DNA from: Phallus indusiatus
Lineage: Eukaryota; Basidiomycota; Agaricomycetes; Phallales; Phallaceae
Assembly: GCA_027605045.1 (NCBI GenBank)
Contig: JAQFWX010000005.1
Span: 1,736,001-1,800,000, forward strand
DNA: 64,000 nt
Reading direction: 5' to 3'
The position numbers were made by a program, and so were the translations under genes. The notes under the pieces are model-generated. The model searched no databases. It saw nothing but the letters and a program-made list of their open reading frames with translations, and was not told the DNA's origin. Of this stretch, positions 1 to 10,324 are shown in pieces (the first letter of the stretch is position 1; each line of letters begins with the position of its first letter).

Positions 1-14
1 AACTGAAAACTCAC

Positions 15-207
15 TGAGCAGGCCGCGGGGTGGTACAGATTGCTCGCTGTCCTCGTCCAAATAAGCAGTCATCCACGCAGGCAACGCAGCTTCTTCAAGG
101 TGTTCACTAGGCCCTTCCGGGGATATTCTAGAACTTCTTCCATTTTTGTTCTGAGCCTTGACGAATGCTGCTGTTCCTCTCAAGTCAGATGTTTCGGACG
201 TCGACAT
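15..207 (-). CDS. DUF6535 family protein, first exon only (gene runs off the window)
   Basis: The first 64 codons read open from an ATG at 207 back to a GTGAGT donor at 14. They begin MSTSETSDLRGTAAF and end DEDSEQSVPPRGLL. They match exon 1 of the two longer copies in this window, at 14,167-14,373 (-) and 55,191-55,527 (+), and end at the same splice phase as the intact right copy. The conserved DUF6535 region lies in later exons that are outside the window, so whether this copy is functional cannot be judged. The family is a large, poorly understood group of membrane-associated proteins of mushroom-forming fungi; that is family knowledge. This exon marks the outer end of the left arm of the inverted duplication. 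Confidence 0.75.
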
Positions 208-880
208 GGTATGTAGCTGGTGGTTGATTAAGATGTATGGAGGGGTTGTTGATAAAGATTTTGAGCCAAGAATTGTTTTCAAGTTGTTCCTTAAAAAAAC
301 GCTCGCATTATTTGCACCTCGTGGTGAAAATCAATACTAATAGGATTGCGTGCCAGAAAACGTGCACTATCACATTAAACTTTAATAAAAAACACCAATC
401 AGAACTCGATTTTCTATATATACTAAAAGAACATCACCTTTTTCGGAAGTCAGCACAAACCTTTGGTGCCCGGCAGAAGCCCACGGCTTGTACTTGTCTT
501 CTCGGATCTGTCATTTATGTCTGAAGCTGTCACTGGGTCCGTGCGCGAGCTATCTTAGGCTGTCTTAGGCTGTCTTACTGTTTCGCCCGGCGTTTGCAAC
601 TCGAAGTTTCGGCTACACAGGTACATCTGAGAACCACGATTTAGTTGGCAAATAGTCGCTCGCGCATTAGGAGCCCACAGCTCCCATCCGTAGTCGCTCT
701 TCATGTGACTACTGGTATTCGGTTTGGAAAAAGATTTGGTATAGCACAGACGAGCATGACTCGAATCCAGTTATATTATTGATTGATTTACAGTACGGTT
801 GTATTTCGCTGCACTATCGTGATTGACAAAAAACATACCGCGTAGCCTAAGTTTCACACAGTCAGTCAATTGTTCATTAA
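208..880. repeat. Repeated 5' flank of DUF6535 genes
   Basis: There is no gene here. About 300-670 is the upstream region of the DUF6535 exon. It recurs with small changes at 14,450-14,720, 22,350-22,760 and, inverted, at about 54,750-55,080. Shared words include TCAATACTAATAGGATTG and AGTTGGCAAATAGTC. A short tandem array of the 10-base unit TGTCTTAGGC (about three copies) lies at 551-580. About 670-880 continues the flank and resembles the right arm near 54,530-54,700. Confidence 0.6.
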
Positions 881-1085
881 TAAAACGACACGCACTTTTC
901 AATACATTTGACATCCACGACAGCGACGTTCACCTCTTCTATGCTTCTTGATGAATCTAGTATTGGAAGCATATATATGAAAGTATTCCGGTGCCATTTT
1001 AATGATAGAGTGATAGTAGTAAAGCAAGGGTAGAAGAAGACGACAAAGATCATAGACGATTTTGACAACGCCTTGAAAATGAATG
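881..1085 (-). repeat. Junction tract left by deletions in the left arm
   Basis: Read on the minus strand, this tract first matches about 51,505-51,590 of the right arm, the sequence just after the zinc-finger gene. It then jumps to a match with about 54,390-54,520. The roughly 2.8 kb between those points in the right arm, which holds a TIR element and the SDR gene, is absent here. Short ORFs across the tract have no coding support. The tract is the scar that shows the two arms differ by a block insertion or deletion. Confidence 0.6.
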
Positions 1086-2634
1086 TTGATCAAAATCGGT
1101 AATAATTGAGTAGGTTTCATTTTATATATGAGCTTGTCAATATGATTGTCCGCGTATACAATAAGATTGAAAAGACTCACCCGTTTTCATCCTCCTATAT
1201 GCTATCGACATCTCCATTCGTCTGAAACTGCGGAGCGACGTTTGGTTCCGATCCAGTCGAAGCAATTCATCAACTAGATGAACTGTTATGGAATAAAAAC
1301 GTAGAATAGTTATATAAGCTTTCAGGGCTGGAAGATCCGGTGTCCAACCAAGAGGAGCATTTGGCAGATTGGGAGGCGCGAAATTTGGAATCACTGAAGT
1401 CCCCGCGACTACCAAAATAATAATTGAGCGAAGAATCCAGAGCGTAATGAAATTGATACAGACTATTGCAGTAATTTCCATTTCCAATTGCGCTCAATCC
1501 CGAATCAAAAGCGTAGCTGCCCATGCCATCATATCCAGGATAAACGTTTGGACCAAACTGAGTCCTAGACGGATGGGCGGCGGGAGGACCAACGCCGGCC
1601 GGAAGGGCGGACAACTGATTGGAGGCAGGACGATACGTAATTTCATTCTGATTGTACCACGTTGTATTGTTCACCGCCATGGCATTCGGTCCTATTTGAT
1701 TGGGACCCATGTTGTACGCTGGAATTGGTGGAACAAGGGGACAGGGTACTGGGTATAAGAAGGCATCTAATCAATACATGTCAGATCATCAAAAAACCCC
1801 CAACACGAAAGCGAGCATACCGTGAAGGCTTCGGGTAATTTGGGTAAGGCGACGTGTTGGCATAGGAAGACGAAGTCGAAGATCCCACTGAAGCGTCGAA
1901 GATCATGCATATTCAGTGCCCATATATGGTAACGAGAAACTACAATGTTTGCTTACCAAGGTTACTGGAGGAATTAGGGCTGGGGAAGTTATTGTTGTAA
2001 GTATTCGCCGGATGCGGAACGTCTGTGAAGATGACGACGCGTCGAAAGAGATGAGATCGCGTTCAAACAGGGTTTAATGACATACTTGGTGAGTTCTGGT
2101 AGTTGTCCCCACTGATCCTATAAAGTTTAGCATTCGAGGGCGCGTCGATTAACGCGTTGGTCAATTCGGGTTTCCATTGGTACGAGGTCGTTGTCTTAAG
2201 GGCTCAGAGGAAGGATCTCCATTGGCAAGGAAGGTGCGATCGGACCTGGAACTACTGGAAGGCGCATTCGGGAACGTCTGGTACACTGGTTCTGCGGGAG
2301 AGGTCATAGGAACTACATAGATGCCCAAAGGGAATGCGTAGGGTGTTTGCGAGGCCGACTGAGGAAACGAACGGATGGCAGAGGTTGAGAAGGATCTTGA
2401 GGACGATGAAGCCGACGACGCACCTGGGAGGAAGTACCACTGTGAGGAAGGGCCTGCGATCGATACCGTGGAAATGAATTGCTCAGGCCGCTGGAAACGT
2501 GGAAATGACTTTACTTCAGGAGTATGCCCAGGATCGGGATCGGGATGGTTCTCGGCTTCTTCGTACTGGAGTGCTCTCGGAGGTCGCTGGAAAAAGTTAG
2601 GTTCCTGATCGTGGTTAGCAAAAGAGTTAGACAT
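1086..2634 (-). pseudogene. Broken copy of the zinc-finger gene (lacks final exon, frameshifted)
   Basis: This is the left-arm counterpart of the 592-residue gene at 49,290-51,467. Exon 1 starts at 2634 (MSNSFANHDQEPNFFQRPP) and follows the right copy closely, with the shared P/S-rich segment. A base is missing in the GGAAACCC run near 2170 compared with GGAGAACCC in the right copy, which brings a TGA at 2161-2163. Later exons can still be traced, for example the segment with YNMGPNQIGPNAMAVNN mirrored at 1,270-1,710. At about 1086 the match stops exactly at the acceptor of the last exon. That exon carries the only zinc-finger-like motif and the basic tail, and it is missing here. Frame loss plus loss of the functional domain make this a pseudogene. 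Confidence 0.85.
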
Positions 2635-3596
2635 TGCAGAAGCTGAAAGAAAAGGCTTGTCAGTTGTTTGATACTGATGGTATACGAAGGGGGGGAAGAA
2701 ATTGTATACCGAACATGGAAACAGTTGTGTTTTTTATAGTTTCTAGGTTCAACGATGGACAACGTGTGTAATGCTGCTCTGATCGTTTGAATCCACATTA
2801 GGACAACGAAAATTCACATGACCACAGTTGGAAGATCGCCAATAGAGAGATCTCTACTTCTGCGTCCATGCTGAAAATTCCCCATTGCCGAGGGTCCGTC
2901 GAGCTTTCGGTTAACTTAGACCAGGCGTGGGCCTTTGCTACCCGGCGCGGACGACTCTCAATGAACGGATTGCGGCTCTGATAATCGCGATTTTAACGCA
3001 TTTTTTCAGTGAATGGTACCTTTGCGTCTTTTCTTTTATTTCTTCATACCCTAGAGCGACAGTTTAGAAGGCAAATAATTTGGGGTAAAGATGGCCTACA
3101 TATGGCAATTGAATCACGTTTGAAGAGCGCGCTTTTTAAAAGAATTTATTTCAGGAAGCACTAAAAGGTAAATATCAGCAACACTTACGCTGATACTAGG
3201 TTTTGAAAATTGCAGCGCTGTTTTCGCTCAACCAACCAATTCCGACCGGTTCTGCTTGCTTTGACACCATCGTTGACTAGCAGGAGTTTTTTTTGGGTGC
3301 ATTTCCGAAAGACTTTGAACGAACAGAGAACACTGTACCGCGACTTGGTACTACTGGTAAGGATAACGTCTTTGGATAGCCGCCGCTGGGCGCTTCAATA
3401 CCCTCGGCCGCAGACTAATTCTCCACCTAATCTTTCAAAATCCATCCGTTCCCGTCTGACATGTTGAGAAGAAAGTATCGGCCACATTCTTCTCATGATG
3501 TGTCTTGTTCAAAGTTCCGAACTCTTACATACGCTTAGGTAACTTGGTCGGCCGCAGCGACTTACACCTCACCCTCACCTTCAACCACCCAAGTCC
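2635..3596. promoter_or_regulatory. Shared upstream region between two divergent (now broken) genes
   Basis: This 0.96 kb spacer separates the divergent zinc-finger and TMEM163-like copies. It is colinear, inverted, with 47,727-49,289 of the right arm. The right spacer is about 550 bases longer because of a block at about 48,440-48,985 that is missing here. No ORF in this spacer is convincing. No specific promoter motif can be assigned. Confidence 0.5.
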
Positions 3597-4710
3597 ATGC
3601 CGCCCTCATATCGAGCCTTACAATACTTCACAATAACGAATAGTACCATCTATGTGATTTAAATGGCGCGGAGGGTGCCTTCAGAGCCGAATCATCTCCC
3701 CGATCCTTGGTCTTTTTCGGTGTCCAGTCAGGCATTGAAGCAGCGTCGTCCATCATCGTGTTATGGAGATTCCTCTCGGCGGTGAAGCCTGGAGGAGAGC
3801 AGTCAACAAATGTCGATCCCCGTATTGTACGGTATGTTTTGGGACTTGTGAGATCGGGAAAAAAACGTGGTTTACTAATAAACCTCGGAGCGTAGATTCG
3901 AGAAGTACGCTACGTTCGCTATTGGCACACTTTTAGTGTTACTTGGGCTGGGGACATTGGCAACCGCTATTTTGATTCTTGCTTTACATGAAAGACCCGA
4001 CAGCAGTGATGTGTCTCTCATCATATCTGCGAGTGCTATTGACATTATGACCCTCATCTGGCTTCCTTAGCGGTACTTAGCCAAACAACTGAACAGTTCT
4101 GCAATGGAAGGCGAAGCTACTTGTTCTTTATCTTGTATTCAAATCACCGTCGTCTTGTTTATCGGGTCGTTAATCTATCGTTTCTGGCGAGGAGGATGGT
4201 GGATAGACGGCGCTACGTCTATAGTCCTGGCACACCTTTTCGGATGGGAAGGTATCAAAATGATTAGATGGGCTCGAGATTTGAGTTTCGATGGAGGTTG
4301 CTGTTCATCTTGTCGCGTTCCGGGCCAAGGTATCGAGCTTGAGAGAGGAACAAGTCGTGTAGACATTTGCAAGTGCTGTGTAGAAAAAAAAGAATGCAAG
4401 CAAGCAGACCAGTGCCGGTGCTCACCTGATATTTCAAATTCGAACAATGTAACCGAGGTTTGTCATTGTAGCACGTTGTGGAACTGAGCATACTGACGTT
4501 GCTATCTTTTGGTTCAGGCTTGTTGCACGCCGCTTAATACAAATGGCGCTTGAATTGCCCTCAAACAACAGCCAGGTATGTTCCTCTGTTTTTTTTTTCA
4601 CCAATCGGTCTCAATTATGAACGGGATTCGTCAGACAATTCAAGTTAACGTAGCCTCTGTGCCTGCCGCACCTGCCTAAGAAGACCACTGTGATTGCTGT
4701 GATGATTAGA
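3597..4710 (+). pseudogene. Broken copy of the TMEM163-like membrane protein gene
   Basis: This is the left-arm counterpart of the intact gene at 46,560-47,726 (-). The start is conserved (MPPSYRALQYF) but a TAA at 3660-3662 ends the frame after 21 codons. About 50 bases of exon 1 that encode the first membrane segment in the right copy are missing at this point. The later segments are still readable: the second and third membrane segments at about 3,900-4,260 and the Cys-rich part at 4,290-4,480. The third-exon equivalent also has an in-frame TGA soon after ACCTPLN. The last-exon equivalent ends at about 4,708 with the same GATGATTAG. At least two independent lesions make it a pseudogene. 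The LINE at 4,722 inserted just past its end. Confidence 0.85.
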
Positions 4711-4722
4711 AGGATTTGAAGC

Positions 4723-4860
4723 ACACTGCCAAAGGACCTGGCAGACCACCAGCAGGTCGAGGAAGACACTGAAGGGATCAGTGGCAGAATATCCCGGCAA
4801 GCAAAGCTAGATGAGTTCTGGGCAGCCGACACTAATCCAAACCACTCTCTGGATGAGTGA
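4723..4860 (+). pseudogene. LINE ORF1, C-terminal remnant
   Basis: A 45-codon open tail (TLPKDLADHQQVEEDTEG and on to NPNHSLDE) ends in a TGA at 4858-4860. It begins at the truncated left edge of the LINE. The stop overlaps the likely ORF2 start (ATG at 4853) in the string ATGAGTGA, an arrangement used for coupled reinitiation in several non-LTR elements. ORF1 of LINEs is normally a nucleic-acid-binding Gag-like protein; none of its recognisable motifs remain here. Confidence 0.55.
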
Positions 4861-6178
4861 AAGACAGACACCAAATCTAAAGGAGATAACAATATGGCAG
4901 CAAAACCTCAACAAAAGCAAAACAGCCCAAAACGACCTCCTACATGCCGCCAACCCCCACCGACACCACCTCCTCGCCATACAGGAACCCTACATCAACC
5001 CACATACCAACCTCACCATCTCAAATAGCACATGGCACCTGGTCTACCCCCACACGCACCATGACAACCCCGCCCAATCAAGAGCAATCCTGATGATCAG
5101 CAGACAGATCTCCACCGCTGCATGGACAGAAATCCCCTTCACCTCACCAGACATGGTTGGTATAATCCTGCAGACCGATCTGGGCCCCTTGCAAATCATC
5201 AACATCTATGTGGATGGCGAAAGTGATACCACTATTGAGAAGTTAGCGGAGCACATGCAAAAGACAGTGCGCATGCCAGGGCTACGAATAACCCACCTGC
5301 CTGGAGGCCGCCGTGTCCTAATGGATGAAGAAGATGACCTAAACAGATCACTACGCAAACATAAGCAAAGCACCTTGGTACTGAAAGAAGACTTACGCAG
5401 CCTGTGGTTGGGAGACTTCAACCGACACCACCCAATGTGGGACGAGGAGCGGAACCGACACCTCTTCACCTCGGCAAACCTTGATCGTGCACAGAGGCTC
5501 TTGGACCTTATCAGTGAATATGACATGCGCATGGCACTCCCAAAGGACATCCCAACACTCGAAGCCATGGCCACAAAGAATGAAACTAGACCGGACAATG
5601 TCTTCTGCTCAGCAAAGGTGCTCAATGAGATCACAGAGTGCAACACAGCACCCACCTTAAGGCCTGCCTCCACCGACCACTACCCAATCCTGACCAAAGT
5701 TGCAATAACCACCCAATGCTCAACACCCCAATTACGCAAAAACTACCGAAAAGTCAACTGGGAAGACTTCCACAAAGCACTGAAGGGAAAACTTGCAACT
5801 AAACCCGCCCGCCCGGCAACCACTGTGGAGATCCTCAAAGAAACTGTGCAGCACGTCGAGTCAGCTATCCAGGCCACGATCCAAGAGCATGTGCCAGACT
5901 TGAAAATCACTGTCCATTCAAAACGCTGGTGGAATGAGGACTTGACCAAAGCACGCCAGAAACTTCGCAAACTCACCCGCATTCACCTCCAACGGCGACA
6001 CACACCAAGCGACCCAGCACACAGCGAATACCAGAAAGCGCGAAATGAGTACCCGAAGCTGATAGCAAAGGCACAGTCAGACCACTGGAGAGAATGGCTG
6101 GAAAGAATGGACGAGACAGATATCTGGAAAGCCAACTACCTGATATCAAGTCCTCCAACGGATGGAACTAGACCATGA
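4853..6178 (+). pseudogene. LINE ORF2, endonuclease part (ended by a nonsense codon)
   Basis: This is the N-terminal half of the LINE polyprotein. AP-endonuclease-like landmarks appear in order: WQQNLNKS near residue 15, LAIQEPYI near 46, INIYVDGES, LWLGDFNRHHPMWDE, DNVFCSAKV and STDHYPI. They correspond to the metal-binding and catalytic N, E, D and H positions of the exonuclease-endonuclease-phosphatase fold that nicks target DNA. The frame then runs through a linker and stops at TGA 6176-6178, apparently from CGA, because coding sense continues beyond it (IPPLETNSSR). An upstream in-frame ATG exists at 4811, but the ATG at 4853 fits the overlap with the ORF1 stop better. Confidence 0.85.
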
Positions 6179-6320
6179 ATACCACCGCTCGAGAAACAAA
6201 CAGTTCCCGGTAACACCATCACTGTCCAAACCGATGCAGAGAAGGCAGAAGTGCTGTGCAATACCTTCTTTCCGAAGCTGAGCCCAATAACCATACCAGA
6301 GGAGGAATGTACATACCCTG

Positions 6321-6641
6321 TGTAACGTTTCGTTACTTTTTATAGTGTACCGCTTGCGGTACACAGTTTATATCATGCTGTAGTTTCACGCCACAAGTAA
6401 CAGACCAAAGTGCTGTATTTTCTTTGTGGAGTAAAACAAGTTGCGCGTGCTGAATCAGCACGCGCGTAGCTACTACTAATGTATAGTTATTACATAATGG
6501 CTCGCCGCGCCGCGGCGAGCCAGAGGCGTTAAGCGCCTCTGTTATTAGAGTAAGTAATAGTAACTACTGCAGAGGGCGAAGCCCTCTGCATATGCCTAAG
6601 TGGCATATACTCAATCCACCGCATGCGGTGGATCCGTTACA
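6321..6641 (+). mobile_element. Solo LTR (hairpin-rich family A) inside the LINE
   Basis: The 321-base unit starts TGTAACGTTTCGTTAC and ends GGATCCGTTACA. It therefore has TG..CA ends with a 7-base inverted repeat, and it is flanked by a 5-base duplication, CCCTG (6316-6320 and 6642-6646). These are the marks of an LTR left after recombination. A second copy lies at 25,761-26,072. Inside are at least seven near-perfect palindromes in a row, for example GTGTACCGC/GCGGTACAC around 6344, an 11-base stem starting GCGCGTGCTGA, an 11-base stem starting GGCTCGCCGCG, and a 20-base perfect palindrome around ACCGCATGCGGT. A TIR element with 5-base duplications remains possible, but no internal region or transposase is present to decide. 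Strand is arbitrary. Confidence 0.75.
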
Positions 6642-9258
6642 CCCTGACCCCAAATTCACCTTCGAGCCCATCACAGATGAGCAGGTCAGCCGCATAATCA
6701 AGAAGCTAAAACCACACAAAGCAGTGGGCCCAGACGACTTTCCAAATGCGGTTGTAAAAGAATGTGCTGACCTCCTAATACCATACTTAGTACCGGTGTT
6801 CAATGCCATAATTGAGCTTAAGACTTACCCTGCACACTGGAAGAAATCCACAGTGATAGTCCTTCGAAAACCAGGCCGACCGAACTATGCCAACCCAAAT
6901 GCGTACCGACCTATCACGCTAGGAAAAACCCTGCCAAAAATCTTATCAGCTTGCGTAACGGAAACCCTCCTCCATCAAGCGGAGAAGCACCACATACTTG
7001 CACACGAACAGTACGGAGGTCGCAACGGTCGCTCAACAGTGGATGCACTCCACAGGGTTGTTGGCTTCATCAAAAAGGCATGGCGGAGAGGACTAGTGGT
7101 AGCAGGATTCTTTCTTGATGTTAAAGCTGCATTCCCAAGCGTTACCCCAGGACGCCTGATACACAACATGCGGAAGAGAGGTGTACCCCTAGAGTACACC
7201 GATTACATTTCGGAAACACTGAACGGACGAGTTACCCAACTCACCTTCGACGACTATGTATCAGACCCCTTACCAATCGAAAATGGCTGCGACCAAGGAG
7301 CACCGTCCTCCATGTTTTGTTACGAGGTCTACAACTCGCCCCTTGTAGAGGTGCCAAAAACAGGACGCAATGAGTTGGGTACAGGCTTTGCAGACGACGT
7401 GGCATACCTGGTAGCTGCAAAGGACTTCCACAAGGCCAATCAGAGACTCAAACGCATGTTTGACGGCCCTGGAGGAGCACGCGAGTGGGCAGAAGCCCAC
7501 ACATCAACCTTCGAACTGTCAAAACTCAAGTTAGTTGGTTTCTCAAGACGGCGGCAAAGAAAGAAGCGCAAACAACCAATCCGACGGCCCAAACTAACAC
7601 TCCGTGACCAAGAAGTGAAACCATCCGCATCAGTCAAGTATTTGGGAATCATACTTGACCAGGAGCTCCGCTTCAAGGAACAACAAGAACATGCTTATGC
7701 GAAGGGTCTAGACTGGGCAATGCAACTACGCCGAATCGCAAGAGTGAAGCACGGAACAGCACCCACCTATGTGAAACGCCTCTACAAAGCAGTCGTCGTC
7801 CCGAGAGTTCTATACGCAGCCAGCGTCTGGTGTCAGCCTGTTCACAAGAAACTGAATGCCAAAAGACTCACCGGATCAGTCGGATTTGCAAGGAAGCTCG
7901 AACGCATACAGAGAGCGGCAGCACTGGCCACAACAGGAGCCATGAGAACCACACCGACGGAATCTCTGCATGTCCATGCAGACATTCTACCTGCGCACCT
8001 TCTACTAAATGAGATGTGCCAAAGGGAAGCCGCAAGGTTAATCAGCTTACCACCACACCATCCCCTGCACGAGGATGCACAGGCAAAGGTACAACAAAGG
8101 AAAGCCCACCCCACACCTATCGAAGCACTGAAATGCGCCTTCGGATGGGAAGATGTACAGGTTGAGCAGGTCGAGACACTGCGCAAGCACCCAACATGGC
8201 AACACGGCTTTCACATCAACATAGCCAAGGATGTCGACGAAGGAAAGGCTGAAGACACAGCAGAACCCAATGCATTAACGGTCTACACGGACGGATCTGC
8301 CACCGGTGGTAGCGTGGGAGCAGCCGCAGTTTCATACAGGGATGGCACCGAAATCGCAAGCTGGAGTTACAAGCTTGGGAAGGACACGGAGCACACTGTG
8401 TTTGAGGCGGAACTAGTAGGAATCAGCTTGGGAATGCATGCAATAGGACAGACGAACGAAGAAAAGGCCACCATTGCACTAGATAACAAGGCGGCAATAC
8501 TGGCTTGTACCAGCAGACAACCTCGACCCGGGCACCACATAGTGGAAATAATCAACCAGCAGTACAAAGACCTCCGTCAACAAAAGCCGAACATGCAGCT
8601 GACGCTGCGCTGGGTACCGGGCCATACCGGTATCATGGGCAATGAGAAAGCAGACCAGAGAGCGAAGGGCGCAACTAGGGACGAAGTTTCACACGTCAAC
8701 ATTTTGCCAGAACAGCTGAAGCACGACCTACCAAGCAGTGTAACCACACTGAAAGAGACATACCGGAAATCACTGGCCGAACAGCACACCATCTCATTCC
8801 GTCGCACAGAGAGATACAGACGCTTGAAAGCCATCGATGAGACTGCGCCATCACGGCACTTCTGGAAGATGTCACGCGAACTCGAAAGAAGACGCGCCAG
8901 CACACTCATTCAATTACGCACGGGCCATGCACCCCTCAACGCGCACCTACACCGAATTCAACGGTCTGAATCTCCTACTTGCCCAAAGTGCGCGGAGAGA
9001 AACGAAACAGTCCTACACTTCCTCTTACATTGTCCGGCATATCGAGATGCCAGAGGCGTCATGCGGAAAGCCCTCCCGTACTACCTATTCAACTTACGCG
9101 GCCTGCTCAACAACGAGAGAAGCCTCAACGCCCTCTGGACCTTTCTCGATAGCACAGAGCGCCTAGCTCAACAATTCGGCGCACTTGCAACCGGAAACCC
9201 TACGCACGCCAGAAAAGCATTGTCAAAGAAGAACAAAAGAACCCGAACACGACGTTAG
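6642..9258 (+). pseudogene. LINE ORF2, reverse transcriptase, RNase H and CCHC knuckle
   Basis: This long open stretch continues the LINE polyprotein after the LTR; a Met at 6592 lies inside the LTR and is fortuitous. Reverse transcriptase signatures include NAYRPITLGKTLPKI, the GGRNGRSTVDA segment, FFLDVKAAFPSV, NGCDQGAPSS and the catalytic GFADDVAYL near 7,380-7,405. An RNase H domain follows, with VYTDGSATGG, FEAELVGISL, ALDNKAAI and WVPGHTGIMGNEKAD carrying the D-E-D-H set. The C terminus has CPKCAERNETVLHFLLHC, the gag-knuckle-like CCHC motif usual for these elements. The stop is at 9256-9258. The domain itself looks undamaged, so the LTR insertion and the upstream nonsense codon are probably recent. 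Confidence 0.9.
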
Positions 9259-9462
9259 ACACCTTTCTTACCATTACCCTCAAACCCAAAATCACACGGC
9301 TGAAGCACCTTCTTGAAGGACTGGCCATATCCCGGCAACGGGAACAGATGTTTTAGAACTATTTTGCTATATACGAACACTCTTAGATTACATGTATTGT
9401 ACAATGTCTGACCGGGGGCGACCCTATAGACAATAAACCTGATTTATCATCAGGATTTGAAG

Positions 9463-9797
9463 GAGGCTACGACGCCGGCCTTAACCTCCGTGTCTCCAAA
9501 CGGAGTAATGCCAAGATGGCTTTATTAAGCTTGAAGCTGTGATTCGGAATGTTCTTTGGTAGACTCGGCAAATATGCGACCGGGACTGCACTCGCTGCCT
9601 GTATATGTGTTTTATACCGGAAGATGATTTAATTGAACTATTATCAATATATAAACTTGATAAAGTGCTTTCCAATTCACAACAGAAAGTCAGAAACTCT
9701 AAATACTAAAGAAATCTTCTCGGATTGTCCAAGCAATCATTCCCACGCTCTCTCCACGCCTACTACTACTTCCACTTCCACTTCATCCGAGCGTATC
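9463..9797. other. Flank between LINE and START-like gene
   Basis: This resumes the duplicated arm after the LINE. It is colinear, inverted, with about 46,239-46,560, including the shared CCTCCAAACGGAGTT-like hairpin and the 5' flank of the START-like gene. No gene is seen. Confidence 0.5.
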
Positions 9798-10324
9798 ATG
9801 CCCTTCCAAAAAACATCACACACGAGCGTCTCCCGCCAAATCCACGCTCCCAAAGAGAAGATTATCAATTTATTACACGATCCACCAAAATTCTTCGTTC
9901 TCAACCCACTGGTGACTGACATACGACCCGACGAGAAGGCACAACCCGACCGTGACTCCCAGTCGTGGATTATAACGGACGTTTTGACGTTCGGGTGCTG
10001 GAAGAAGACTTTGGAGTATCAAGTGCAATCCAAACTGCACGCGAATGGGATTGATTCCGAAATTACGGGGAATTCAATGGGTTTCAAGGTCGTAACCTCG
10101 AGCAAGTTCACTGTGAAAGACACCAGTGAAGAACGCACTTACGAGGTTGTTGAGGACTATACCATCCATGTGAGAGCCTTGATCAGCTGTTGTAACTTTT
10201 ATCCTAATTATTCATTTTCATGTAGGCAAACGCTTTATTAATGCCATACATCCTATCAACGCAAGGGTCGGCACATAATGAACTCATGGATAATCTGAAA
10301 AAAGTGCTGGAGAAGGAAGATTAA
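9798..10324 (+). CDS. START/SRPBCC-like fungal protein, left copy
   Basis: The gene has two exons, 9798-10169 and 10226-10324, joined across a GTGAGA..GTAG intron in phase 0, and encodes 156 residues (MPFQKTSHTSVSRQIHAP ... VLEKED). The pattern is a short N-terminal strand, helices around KEKIINLLHDPPKFFVLNP, then strands with QSWIITDVLTFG, KTLEYQVQSK and TYEVVEDYTI and a long C-terminal helix. It suggests the helix-grip fold of the START/SRPBCC (Bet v 1-like) superfamily, which binds hydrophobic ligands. This is inferred from pattern, not from a recognised active site. The start is chosen because the right copy diverges upstream of this Met. Both arm copies keep open frames, unlike their neighbours. 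The LINE lies 340 bases upstream. Confidence 0.65.

Larger units (their letters stand above)
4722..9451 (+). mobile_element. 5'-truncated non-LTR retrotransposon (LINE) with EN, RT and RNase H
   Basis: The element is flanked by an 11-base target-site duplication, AGGATTTGAAG, at 4711-4721 and 9452-9462. The uninterrupted site can be seen in the right arm near 46,545-46,560. The left end starts inside the tail of ORF1, so the copy is 5'-truncated. ORF2 encodes an APE-type endonuclease, a reverse transcriptase, an RNase H and a C-terminal CCHC knuckle. This layout is found in fungal Tad-like and I-group LINEs (family knowledge). The 3' end is TTTATCATC rather than poly(A). The copy is dead: it has a nonsense codon at 6176-6178 and a solo LTR at 6321-6641. 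Confidence 0.9.

Noticed and set aside
1369..1758. 129-codon plus-strand frame
   Set aside because: It is antisense to the exons of the zinc-finger copy; the same shadow frame exists opposite the intact gene at 50,172-50,501, so it follows from shared sequence, not from coding.
6321..6641. Reading the hairpin-rich unit as a Mutator or hAT MITE
   Set aside because: The target duplication is 5 bases in both copies and the ends are TG..CA, which fits an LTR better than 8- or 9-base elements.
8577..8909. Minus-strand frame of 110 codons
   Set aside because: It lies antisense within the RNase H part of the LINE and has no motif.
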